A stretch of 64,000 nucleotides of DNA from Salminus brasiliensis (Eukaryota > Chordata > Actinopteri > Characiformes > Bryconidae). Below, piece by piece: positions 1 through 12,600 of the stretch. The notes beneath the pieces are model-generated. The model had not been told where the DNA came from and ran no database searches. It was given only the letters and a program-made list of their open reading frames with translations. Location of the stretch: contig NC_132893.1 of assembly GCF_030463535.1 (NCBI RefSeq), forward strand, positions 17,902,027-17,966,026. Direction: 5' to 3'. The stretch's first letter is position 1, and each line of letters begins with the position of its first letter. A program made the position numbers and the translations under genes.

Positions 1-2065
1 GGGACACCTCATCCTCAGTGTTGGCGTGCTGGTGTTCTTCTGCAGCGGGTTAGAGAAAGGAGTTGGCACAGTGCGGTTTCTACACCAGCTACTCCTTCTT
101 TCCACCTCCGTTGGCCTTCCGCACATACTCCTGGAGCTGCTGCTGTTTCCCCCCACCAATAGGAGCTCTGTTTCAGGCCTAATCCCAGTTTCCCTTGCTG
201 TATTGGGCATGGTGACCATCAACTCACGCATGCGAAAGGCACCGCTGCTGGGGGTTAATGTGCCCACTGCGTCTTTTCCCTGGCTCCTGCTACTTCTTAT
301 CACGCTCTTCATCCCAAACACAGTGCTCCTCTGCAACGTTGTGGCTGTAGTCATAGGAGAGATGTGTATCCTTCTGTTGATTGAAGATGTAACCCCGTAA
401 TCTGTGCCATGTTTATCATATTGCTTAACATATAATGCATATTGTGATAAATATTGTGTATCATGAAAATCATGTCTTGTGCAATAATATGTTTGCCACT
501 ACATCACCCACCACTACATTTATAAGGGTGTATAATTGGAGTATGTTTAACATGGGTGTTTATTACACAACTCATATGTTGCATCCATATGATGATGTAT
601 CCTTAACTTAAGGCTTTGTATTAGATGGCATGGGATGGTTTTCAGTTTTGGAGATGTCCGAGTCCAGAGCTTGTGTGCTTGAGAAGAAAATGCCATTCAG
701 GTTGCTGAAGAAGATCGCAGGGGTGCAGTTTGTCCCTGCATCTGCAGAGGAGCGAAAAAAGACCCTGCATGTTGTGTAAGTGATCATGCACTTGCTGCTA
801 TACCTATTATCAAACTAATACACCTAATATTAATGTTTTATTATTACAATATTTATATTATATTATCCTACCTTTTTTTTGTATTTTGACCCATCATTCT
901 CAGAATTTTTAGTTTGTTCCAATATTAGGAGTTTTCCCTCCCTTAGCCTGGGAGGTATGTGCTTCCACCAAGACAGGTAAAGCCAACTACCTACATTTTT
1001 TCAAGCCGATTAGAGAAGAATACTAATCTGGTCTAACACACTAAAAGACACACTAAAGCATGTGTAGGCACTAGTCCTTGTGCAAGATTTACTTCTGACG
1101 TCATGATTATTTCATCTTTTCATCACAACTGGCTCGACAAAAGAGCTGCATATTCATGTACAATATTTACATGAATATATTTCTATGAAATAACAGTACT
1201 CAAGGATGTGGAAAGTGAGGGCTTATCATTGTAAAGAAATTCCCAATAATTGCAGCATGATTCATTTTAGTCTAGAAAAAGAAAAATAAGCCTTTAAACA
1301 GCTGAAGACTGGGGGTGTCATTTTGAGTAACCATTCCAGTGTTTAACCATCTTTTTAACCAGGTTGTCTAGGAAGCTTTCAAATACATGCATATCTGGCC
1401 ATGTGTTTATCAAGATGGGATTGGTGATAGTCCCAATGTTTATTAGCAATGTTAGGTTTGAATCTTCTACTTACTGAAGGACTGCAGCTTGGGTCAATGA
1501 TAAATAATGTTCATTTGGTTCTTCACTGAACTACTGCTTCAAAATGTAAAAGAATGTCCTAGAAAAGTCCTAATAAAGTGGAATTATTATATAGAAAAGT
1601 TCAGTTTCTCACCGTTTTCACTGTTTCAGATGCAACCCACCACCAGGGTCATACCCTGTTCAGGCCTATGCTCCAGCACCGTTGTCCGCTCCTCAAGCTG
1701 CAGGAAGTCAGCCAAACAGTCTAGACGGCTGGCCTTACGCAACCTACGCACAACAGAACTACACAGTGCCTTCACCATACTCCGGGTATGGCGTCGCAAA
1801 CAGCTTTGGATCTAGCCACGGACATAGCCACGGCCATGGGCATTCTTGTGGACATTCTCATGGACACAGTCATCAGCACCTGGACAGCAATGCTTGGACT
1901 CCAAAGTCTTCCCATGCCCATTCTCATTTTAACCCTCCTGTAAATATGGATGGGAGGTATTTTGGTAACTTGCCACAGGTAGCAGTTCAAGCTCAAGCTC
2001 CTCTCTCAGAGTCCCTGACTGCTGCCTCTGTGTTACCTCCTGTGATTTCCAGTTATGGACATTAA
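1..2065 (+). CDS. rhbdd2: Rhomboid domain-containing protein 2, 3' part (three exons; 5' end outside window)
   Basis: Coding exons are 1-365 (continuing upstream of the window), 625-775 and 1630-2065, with GT/AG junctions that keep frame; the stop TAA is at 2063-2065. The visible part covers the second half of the rhomboid membrane domain (several hydrophobic segments, FERTVGTVR-like EKGVGTVR, then SRMRKA and a PWLLLL segment), a short cytosolic linker and a tail. The linker NPPPGSYPVQ closely resembles the human RHBDD2 linker. Active rhomboids need a Ser in GxSG and a His in a later helix. Here the Ser position reads SVSG but the His position is Asn (CNVVAVVIG), so proteolysis is not expected, as for human RHBDD2. 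The tail carries 10 His in 21 residues (1817-1879) in HGHSH-type repeats, unlike my memory of the human protein. The gene is convergent with POR. RHBDD2 is reported as a Golgi membrane protein. Confidence 0.9.
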
Positions 2066-2210
2066 CACTAAACCAACTGCAACCTTAAGCACTGGTTCCT
2101 CAGACCCGCGGAGCTCCTGCTCTGAACAGTTTCAGGTTACAGTTTTTCAGAAAGTAAACGTTCTAGGCACAAATTAATTGACTGTTTTCATATTTCTTTG
2201 TTTTTTATGT

Positions 2211-2216
2211 AATAAA
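2211..2216 (+). terminator. Polyadenylation signal of rhbdd2
   Basis: AATAAA lies about 146 bp after the RHBDD2 stop codon in AT-rich sequence, giving a short 3' UTR. Confidence 0.75.
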
Positions 2217-2769
2217 TGTTTTTTTAACTTTTCATTTTAAAAGACTTTTCTATTTCCGTTGGTGGTGTTGTTTCTGTTATTTCATGCCTCCACAGAGCAG
2301 AGTCAGACAAATAGTACTGATAAGTCAGGGTCAAATTATAGCAGAGAAGATATTAGTACTGTGTTGTTTACATTTGAATAATAACTTCTTTGCATTATAA
2401 TTATTCTAATCATTTCTTTGCATTATTTGAGCAGTTCTAAATAGCAATATTTATATTAAATATAAAAAAATGGACAGACAAAATCAAGATTACCTTCAGT
2501 ATTAAGAAGGAAATCTAGGTTTCTAGGTTTCTGCCATACCACGTCATCTGTTAAACATGGTGAAGGCACTGTTCTAGAATGGTGTTAATTGCTGTGCTGG
2601 TAGAAGTAGCAGGAGCTATATCTTCTGCTCAGATTCCTTGAAATGCTGCAAAATTGATAGCATGGTGCTTCACAGTACAGGTAACCCAAAACATACCACA
2701 AAAGCAACCTGAGAGCCAAATAGACAAAAATCTGAGAGACAAATAAATTGAATGTTCTTACATGATCAG

Positions 2770-3075
2770 ATCAGTCACCTAAACTCAACCCAATTTAGGA
2801 TGCTTTTCAAGCAGCAGCTGAAGGCAGTGGCCATAAAGGCCTGGCAAAGTTACTCAAGAGGGGAAGAACTTAGCATTCAGTGATGTCCATGGTCTCCAGA
2901 CTTTAGGCAGTTGTTGATTATAAAATATTTTGCATATTTTAGTTTTTCCAATTACTTTTGAGCTTGTGAAAATGCAGAGACTTCTGTGAAGCCCAATTGT
3001 TTACACTTCAACTACATTGTGATTGCTTCATGTCAAATCTATCGAGGTGTTGTACAGAGGCAAAGCTATGTTCCT
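2770..3075 (+). mobile_element. Decayed Tc1/mariner-like transposon, 3' end
   Basis: Text resembling the end of a fish Tc1-like transposase (AWQSYSRGEE-like, then a DVHGLQTLG-like stretch in another frame) is followed by the A/T-rich 3' region typical of these elements (CACTTCAACTACATTG and a TGTACAGAGGCAAA motif). Stops and frameshifts show it is dead. Family assignment is from memory. Confidence 0.5.
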
Positions 3076-3345
3076 AATAAAGTATAATGAGACTGTATAC
3101 AAGTCTCATTAAGTGGCCTCTTCTAAAACAAGAAAAACACCAAAAGCTACTTGAGAGCTAATAGTACCCCATTTTTGGACTGTCTTCAGCCTGCCAAACT
3201 GCTCAGCCTATGTGAGTAAATTACAAGCCAGGTCCTAAGGGTGCTTCATATTTATAAATAGGGCTATTTTTCACCCATGACATCACACTTAACTTTTTGC
3301 CAAAACATAAAATACTGTCAAAAAGTAACAGGTGCAATGGCTTAC

Positions 3346-3373
3346 TTTATTCAAAATCTAATATAACTTTATT
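3346..3373 (-). terminator. Polyadenylation signals of por
   Basis: Two TTTATT hexamers (AATAAA on the minus strand) at 3346-3351 and 3368-3373 lie about 280-300 bp past the POR stop codon. Either could serve; which one is used cannot be told. Confidence 0.55.
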
Positions 3374-3653
3374 TAAATAAATAAATATAATCATTCAGAT
3401 TTCACACTTGTTAAAAGATACACTTAATGTTGTAACACTGATTTTTGCACAGTGGAGTGCCAAAACGTATTGCAATGTTATGTTCTAGTGTATTAATCCC
3501 CTGTAGCTTATCCATGGTTTATATATGTGCATCTCACAATGTCCTTTAATGGCTGTGTTGTAGCTCATGCCGAGCATGCAACTGGGCCTGCAGGCGGTAA
3601 CTAGAATTGAAGTAATTGATCAAATCTGAGGTAAGCGCTGAATAGTGTCTGGT

Positions 3654-6600
3654 TCAGCTCCATACATCTTGCGAGTAGCGGCCTTTAGTCATCAGCCGCT
3701 GGAAATAGTCCACAGCCTGAGTGTGCGTCAGACCTCCAACCTCTTCTGCAATTTCATAGAAAGCAGCATGAACGTCCCTGGCCATGTTCCGAGCGTCACT
3801 GCGAGAGAGCCGCGATATAAAAATGTCAACAACCACAAGAATCTTGATTTCAACCTTGTATACATGCTTTTTTAATGCGACAAGTCGAGAAAAGATCTAA
3901 GATCAGAATTCAGTTGAACATTTTGTTTCTTACCCGCAGACATAGATGTGTGCATTGTTGTTGTGGATCAGATTCCATAAATGTTCCTTGTTCTGCTTGA
4001 GGAGATGTTGGACATAGACCTGTAAAATAACACAGTAAACCTCTGTTGTTTCCCTTCAGTGCAATCTATTTGACTAGTTTGACTGACTTGATAAAATAAA
4101 AATGTCTATTCTTGTAGCTTATAAAATCTTTTAATTTTTAGCGTAAAACAACCAAAACAGTTATAAGGTACTGGTTTTGGACAGAATCCTGGTTCTGGAG
4201 AAACTTTAAAGTCTAGGATGCAGCTGCATTTTTCAGTTGTGTCATTACGGGCTTTCCCATGTTAAAGGATTCTTTGAAAATGGCCGAGAAAGAAATGTAA
4301 TTAATAGAATTTGAGAGGCTCAACTGCTTCATCTTGTATAACAGTGCTAGAAAGGTCCAGCTTTAATGTTTCCATCCAAGGAATATATTTTTTTATGACT
4401 TTTTATAATCATTTCAGGTTTTGTTTTCAAGTGTCAAAAAGTTTGTCAACGCAGAAAACAGGAATTATCTGCAATATTTAATGAATGTATTTGCATTAAG
4501 AAAAAGGTTGTTGACCTCTTGCCTCAGGAATCTGGTGGTAGCCGGTGCTAGCTTGCACTTTCTGCCACGTACAGGTAGTGTATCCAGAGTTCCTTTAACT
4601 TTGAACTGTATTTCTAGGGACATTCAGTGCTTTGCACTCTTTGTGTAACCTTTCTCCAGATGTGTAAAGGCAGTGATCTCTTCTCTGAACTTTTTGAACA
4701 ACTCTCTTGACTTGAGCCGTATTTCTGACATGTTGTCAAATGTCACATCCAAAAAACTCTGAGCCAGTCCAAGTATTTGATAGGTTTTATCTCAGGCACA
4801 CCTGATGCAACTAATAAAGCCCTTGATTTGCCACCTGATCTGCAGATGTGTGCTCTTATGAGGGATTTCATTTAGGGTGTGAATAATTCTGAGACCGCAG
4901 TAGTCATTGAAAGTGTCATTTTGTGTTGAATGTGAAGAAAGGACTGCAAGCAATGGGGTTTGAATCATTTGGATTGCAGCTGTATTTTTACTCTATCGCT
5001 GGGGATCTGCAAAGTTGATGGACGCATAGCTCGAGAGACATGCCTGCCCCCCCCCCTTTCACTGATCCAACTAATAAACAAGCCCTTACTGAGATTAAAA
5101 CTAGATGTGTTTGATAAGGGAAAACACCACAGCCTACATGACAGTGGTACTTCAGGACCAGGACTGAGAACCACTGCTATAGAGGAATACCCAGAATTGG
5201 TAGGAATGTAGTCATACCTTATGCTCCTGATCCCTGGAAAAAGCCACATTTAACTGCGTAAGCACCCCAGCCTTTTTAAACTCTTCTAGTTCTTCCTGGT
5301 AAATGAAGTCCTCATTTTTATGACGACAGCCGAAGTAAAGAATCATCTCACCAGTCTCCTTCCCTGTAACAACAAGAAAAAGCAATAATCGGATGTTATT
5401 GATCTAATAATCAGGAAAATTGAGTTGATTCAGCAACTGGTTTTATTACCTTGTTCTTTCTGCCATGCTCTCTCCTGGATGAAGCCCATGAAGGGCGCGA
5501 TGCCGGTGCCTGGCCCAATCATAATTACAGGATTGCTGGCTTTGAATGGGAGGCGGAACTGTGACTTCCTGACGTATATGGGCACAGTGGGACAGGGGCC
5601 ATTGTCGGTCACTACTTTGTTTTTGAGCCAGTTGGTGGCTACACCCTTGAAGACTCGCCCCGTCTTGGTAGTGTACTCCAGCACCACAGCACAGATGTGT
5701 ATAGAGGTGGGGTGGACCTGAGCAGAAGATCATGCAACCTCTTTAAGATCAAAAGCAAATGCTGCAAGAGTAAGTAACCACGTAAACCTTGGCTACAAAA
5801 GCCATTTGCATTCCCCGTTTGCTTTAACGTTGGCAAAGTAAGTGTGAAATAATTCGGGTAGGCTCTGGACTCATAGCAACCCTGACCAAGGAGAGTCAAA
5901 TAAGAAGATAGATGCAGGTTTATTTATATTGAAGAAGATTTTTTCTCAATTTCTCTAAACAAGAGCTGGAGGCCTCACCTTAGCAGACGAGGCAATGGAG
6001 TAATAGCGTGCCTGCAGGCGAGGCAGAAGCTCACACAGGTGATCTATGGGAGGGTGCAGAGACGGCAGGTCTTCTAAAACGGCCAAGATGTTCCTTTCAG
6101 ACTCCACCACCCAGCTATGGTACAGAGCCTATCAATCGAGCGCACAGAGGAGAAAGACAATCTGGGTTTAAGTGTATTGTTTCAGGTTGTGGGTCCTTAG
6201 ACATGGAACACAGCCTTTGTTGAATGCACTGAAGCTATAACAGGTTTGAGAACTGATTAAAATGAGTATTTAATGTTTCTATTATTGCTTATTATTGATT
6301 ATTACACCTGGCTATTATTGATTATTATACCTGTCTATTTTATCAGGCACACCTACCAGTGTGCTAAATATCTTGCAACAACCAGGGGTCCCTATGAGGC
6401 ACATCCGCAAAACATTAGATGAACAAGTCATGAACTGTGAACTGTGTTCTGTTTTATTATCGGAGAAGAAATCTGGCAGAACTAAAAGAGTGTGAGTGAC
6501 TTGTGAACCATGGAATAATCCAAGCTGCTTGACTACTGTTGCCAAATAGATGAAGATTTAACCCTTTTCAGTATGGTCCCACTCATGGGATATGAACGTT

Positions 6601-9600
6601 CAGTTTTGAATGCAGTCTGTTTTAATTTTACAGATTCCACAACATACAGCGCATCCCAAAAATGCAGGAATTTTCCGTTCCAACTCAGCCGGTAAAGAGG
6701 TTACAGAACATTACAGAACTGCAGTAGCACTCGTGCTAAAAGACAAATACAGGTAGCCAGAACTTGCTTGCGAAAGAGTTTAAATGATAAAGGTCCTGTG
6801 CAGAAAGTGTGATGCCTTAACAAACAGTGATTCAGAGCAGAACAGCACAAGTCATGCAATACTGTAATAAATGGAGCTGAACTGTTTTTCAGTACTGCAG
6901 CCAGGGGAGATAAGGATATGACACTAGGCAGTTTATAGTTTATGTGCGCATCACTCTGGGTCTTGTTAAATGCGTCAAAAGTGTTAGCTTGGTTAATTAG
7001 CAAACATGCTGTGCCTCTAGAACTCCATAGGATCTTGTGGTCACAACAAAGTTTAATTCACTCCCAAAATCCAACATAACCCAACAACAGCAATCATTCA
7101 TTTTGCTAACTGTTTGTTTAGTGTTTTTGGGCTTAAATCAAACAGGTTACTGTGCACTGCCGTTATAACACGGGGGTCATGAGTTTGAATCCCAAGTCAT
7201 ACCACTTTGCCATCAGTGCCCGGAGTCCTAAAGAGCACAATTGGCCGTGCTCTGTGGATAGATGGCATTCTCTCCCCTCACCACTCTTAAAGCGATGTGG
7301 GACAGCACAGGCGTCTGTTACCTGGTGCAGCGGAGCTGAGGACCTGGCACTTTTCTTCTGAGCATGTCGGCTGCCCCGTGATGCTGCATTGGCGGCAGTT
7401 CAGAAAGAGGTGGTGGCTGGCTTCGCATTTATCGTAGAAGACTTGTTAAGTCTTTACCTTCCTATTTCATTTGAGCCAACAGAAACACAGATTTTCTGTT
7501 CCTGCTTCAGCGTACTGTGCCATTCTCTTTAGTTGGCTCAAATTAAATAATAGACTGTGTTAATGATCGCAGTTAGCCATTTTGCTAATGTCAGCCAAAG
7601 ACTACTAGCCTCACTGTAGCCTCACCATGGTGACCCTGCAACACTACCAAGCTAACACCTGTCCAGCTTAACGTAAGAATGCAGTATACTGTACAAAGTT
7701 CTGGCTGGATTGATTAGATTAGATGGATTAATTAGATGACCTAGATACTGGATGGTAGGACAGCTTTCGCAAAAGGGCTTTTGAAATGTTTAAGTTAATC
7801 TTATATACTCACAAGGCATAATTTAACTTCATTTGTATTTATTTTTTAAACAAATGAATGCATACTACCCCCATAAAAAGCCCTACCTTTCATTCTATCA
7901 CACGCCTCAGACGTTTCACAGTATTGTACAGTACAGTAGGATGGTAGGTGTGCCTAATAAAATAGCCAAAGGTGCAAGGTAAGTGTGCCTAATAAACTGT
8001 TGACTCTGTGGAATCAGCAACTGCACATTCAGCATGTTAGTCTGATTGTATACCCAGCCAAACGACTTGCTTTGCATTTCATGGGCCGATACTGTTCTGT
8101 GCAAGTAATGACAGGTGACGAGTCTGCTACCTTGCCTTCAGAAGAAGAGGAGGCCATCTTGCACATGCTCTCCTTCTCCTCTGGGTCAGAGGCGTACTGG
8201 GACAGCTCAAACAGCACATTGGTGTGCAGAGGACTGGTGATATCCAAGTAGTGCGTCAGTGCTGTGCGGTACGTGGTGGGGCAAGGGAACGGGTGCTTCT
8301 TACTGGCCTCCTCTATGGAATACAAAACGTTCCAGTATGTACTCTCCAAAATGTTGAATAAGGGTTGAAATTTGATCATATCAGAACATGCTCACTTCTT
8401 TCCATCTCAGCTGCATCAGATATCTACGGCTGGCAATTATAAAAACCTGTTTTTCGAGCTGCCATTTACCATCTAGATTCTTCAGCGTGATGACTGTGTC
8501 AAGGTCGACGCCCAGTCTCTCCCCCAGTCTATTCACCAGTGACACGTCGTTCATGGGGTACACAGCAATGTGGTCTCCAGCATCATACCTATGGTCACAT
8601 GTTAATCATTTTATGGTAGTGAACTTTTCACTACTTCTTCTACTTTCCAAAGAAAAGGGTTGAGTAAGAGCAGCAAACTGAATTTGCTGCATAACTGAAA
8701 TCTAAGCATGAATGTACTGTAAGCAGTACCTGATTTTAGAGCCTGAGATATCCAGTACTAAATGCATCAAATGGCGACTTCCTCCTCTGTTCAGTTTACG
8801 GTTAAGGGTTACATCTGCCAAGTAGGGATTCTTTGCATCAAAAGGCCTTAACAGCAAAGTAACATAGTGAACAATCCGAAAACATGAGAAGTAATATTTG
8901 ATCTTTTGAACAGTATAATGATCTGCTCAGGCAATTGAGCTAACAGGAACTCACGGTTTCTGGACCTGAAAGCTCATGAGACGGCCCAGCTCGCCTGTGT
9001 ACACCTGATTCAAATCGATGTCATTGTGGACCACCAGTTCAAACTGCCGAACGCTGCGGACATAAAAGGCATTGGTGTCTCTTTCTCATCTGCTTTTGAA
9101 GCACACCTATGATGTCCAAAATACCCACCATCTGTTCACAGCATGTCTAATAGCAACATTGTTATGCAAGCACGTACATAATGGTGTGGGCCCTTCTAGT
9201 ATGGAAATGAGACATTGAATAAGATGAACAGCCATGAAATACTGCTCGGCACACTGTCTACACCCTTTTTGTCCCACAAAAATCGTATATATTTCTTTGT
9301 ATAAATCTTACTTTTTGACATAATTTCATTATAATTTAATCATAATTAAATGTGGCAATTGTCTATTACACCATGTGTAAATGGCTTGATAAATGGACCA
9401 ATAGAAAATGACTTACATTTACATTAACTTCTATTGACGGTTAAGAAACATTTCCTTTAAGAAAAAGTTCCTATTTTGGAGACAGCAACAATATGCTAGA
9501 CAGCAACAATATGCTTTGCATCTTTTAAAATTTCAGTATTGCTTCTAGCATCAACTCTTACTTAACAGTTCAGCCAAAAGTGTTATGAGTCCAAATGTTA

Positions 9601-12600
9601 CAACTTACTCAATACGTAGGGTTAATTGCAACAGACTAGCTAGCTGCTAAAAAGCCTGGCGAAATGATTTGAACATTATTAATTCAATACAATTCTATGC
9701 TGTTTAAACAAGCTAAATACATGCATATATATTGATCTCAGGAAATATGATTGATGAAGAGGCACAGGAAAACGTATTTTTGACCACAAAGGGAGCAAAA
9801 AGAGTTGTAAATAGAACTGAAATAGGGTCCTTAAAATGATGTAATGAAAATAGAAGCCTTTTTTAACCAGTCGAATTATTACTATTTAAGCTACCAAAAG
9901 ATCTTTGGAATCTTTGACTTGTCGTTGCTCTACATAGAATCACTTTATTTTATGATTGTGGCAGTGATAAAAATAAAAATAAATTATATTATTTGGAATT
10001 ATGGAATTAATGAACTGGTGACGTAGCTGTAACCCTGAGGTAAAACTAACCCCACCATGTGGAGGTGGCAATTTAGCCTTGTTTTTTACAGGCACCAAGA
10101 GGATAATTAAAATAATGTGATTAAAAAAACCCACATTAACACAAAGTTAACTTTTAAGGTATGAAATCTGTGTGAAAATTATTTTACGCTGCTTTAGTTT
10201 GTGCCCCACTATTCCCTATTTATTTTTCTAAACCCAATGGGGTGCCTAATACTGGTGTTGGAGATCTACCTCCAGGCTCTAATATCCAGATTAAGGGTGG
10301 ATCAACAATCTGCAGGACGGTGGACCAGGACCATTATGACCAGGATCATACAGATATAGAAGTAAGTGAACGGACTCCATTTGGTTTTGGTTATGTGACT
10401 AAGAACAAATCAAATAAAAGCACTGAGCAGACAAGAATACCTGCATTCCTCCTGAGTAGGCTGCACTCCATAAAACTCACATACAGCTGGCCAGAATTGA
10501 TCCTTCCATGAAATAAAGTCTTCCTCCAAGCTATAAGACATTCAGAGCAGTATTTCAATTAACACAATAAAATATTAACGCTAATACAACTTCAAAAAGG
10601 AAATGTTCTGCCATCAGAGACAGAAAGAAACACAATTGGATGCAATCTCTCTGGGTGGGTAGATGGCGCTCTCCTCCCTCATTAATCTTAAGCAACGTCA
10701 ACGGCACAAGACGTTTGTTATCGGCAGTTTAAAAAGAGGCTATGGCTGGCTTTGCATGTATCAGAGAAGACATGCGTTAAGTCTTTACCCTCCTGGTGTC
10801 TGGAGACTAGCTAGTGCTAGAGGAAGTTACAAACAGGTGGGTCAATTGGCAGTATCAAATTGGAAGAAAAAGGGCAAAAAACTGGGTTGTGGGTTCGATA
10901 CCATGACTCAACAGGCTGCCACTGTTTGGCCCTTGAGCAAAGCCCTTAACTCTTTCTGCTTCCTGGGTGGCACAGTGATGGTTGCCCACCTTGTCTTGGT
11001 TGGTGTTACGGTTGTGTACTGTGAGAAACAACACACTGAGTTCAACAGGATCGCGTACGCACTTGCCATCGTCATCTCCGAGGCCGAGGTCAAAGACTCT
11101 TGTAGCACCCAGCTCTGCCAGACGCTTGTCCGTGTACTTCCCCATGGCATTGAAATGCTCATAGGTTTTATTCCCCAATCCAAACACCTTCATGAAACAG
11201 AAAAGAAGGGGGATTCATTAAATAAGACAAATTGGCATGGTAACATTAAATGTGAAATATTAAATAAACAGTTTGCAATACTTAATTGACCCATACAGCA
11301 CTGTACATTATTATTAATGTATTAATGTAAATAAATCAGTTGTAATTCTTACTACCAAGCAACCAGCAAACTACACTCCAGTATTCTAGTCTTTTACACC
11401 CTTAGCTTTTCTGCTAGACTAGACAAAGTGTGACAGAAGTAGCTGAATTTGCAGGTGTACCGTAGCGTGCGGTCATACGGGTCTACCAGCAGTGGCAAAA
11501 ATCCTACTGTAAATTCTTAATTTTTAAGCAGAAGTGAGCAAAGACCACTTGTTTACCACTCTGCTCCAAGTGGTCATGCTATGCAGTTCCATGCTGAGTG
11601 TTCTTTCATGAATTGGTTGAGAAGGACGTGCATTCACTTCTTATTCACAAGTCCTAAAACACAATGACGGCCCCTGTCCGTCAGTTTTGTCAATTAAGGG
11701 CTTTTCAATGTTAATTTTTTTATAAGTCTATGTTTATTGCTCAGTCGCCTAATTAATACCAGGTACAATTTCCCATTATCCCATTATCTCCCATTATGAG
11801 TTGTTCAATATACATTCTATTTAACACCCCTGCTTTTACCAGCAATCCATTTTAGTCATTTTTTGATCAGTTATTTATTTCAGTCTTGTCTTAAATTTCA
11901 ATTGCAAATAATTTTCAGATAAGTTTCAAGCAAATACTCCAGTAAACATTGCTTTTCTCTGTCTTGAGCAATTCTAACAATGAGCTTTATCATGAACTAT
12001 GATAAAATATGATGGTTTACTTGATGTACTTTTTTTTCTGCTCTGCCAATCCTAGTAGTTTAGTCTGCACATGTGGTTGTCATCTCTGGGAGGCTCCTAA
12101 TCTCTACACTGTTTTCTATTCTAGCTAAAAAAATACAGGGAAGTCATTTAGCTGTAAAATGTTCTGACCTCAAGTTATTGTTGTTATACATACAGATTAT
12201 ACATACAGACAACAAAGTGAATCTATACTAGTTATAAGACACTGCAGACATTTTTTTCACTATTATAGAACTGTAGTAACCGGTCTATAATAACAGGTCT
12301 CTGCTGGGCATATGTTGCTCCAGAAACCCCTGAGCAGCAGCTTTGTGATTTGGAAAACTGGCTTTGTTTGGTCAGCCCAGATGTTTCCACTTGGAGGATG
12401 GAAGTGGTGGGCATTTCACTAGCCATTAGGGAAGCTCAAGCTCAAGGTTACACTACAGAACTGCTGGTGGGCACACAGCCACTATTCACCATGGTGAAGA
12501 GGGCTTAGATGTTTGTGAGGTAAGTAACTTGCATTAAATACCTTAACTTGAAACTGCCATTATTTATCGTCACTGTTCTGTTTGTTTCATATTTGTGCAT

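Larger units (their letters stand above)
2217..3653. other. Convergent intergenic / 3' UTR region between rhbdd2 and por
   Basis: No coding exon is seen. The interval holds a decayed DNA transposon (about 2770-3075) and, towards POR, an AT-rich stretch that is probably the POR 3' UTR read on the minus strand. Confidence 0.6.

Noticed and set aside
10663-11289. 208-codon plus-strand open frame
   Set aside because: It runs over SINE sequence and antisense to POR exon 5, so it is a shadow frame.
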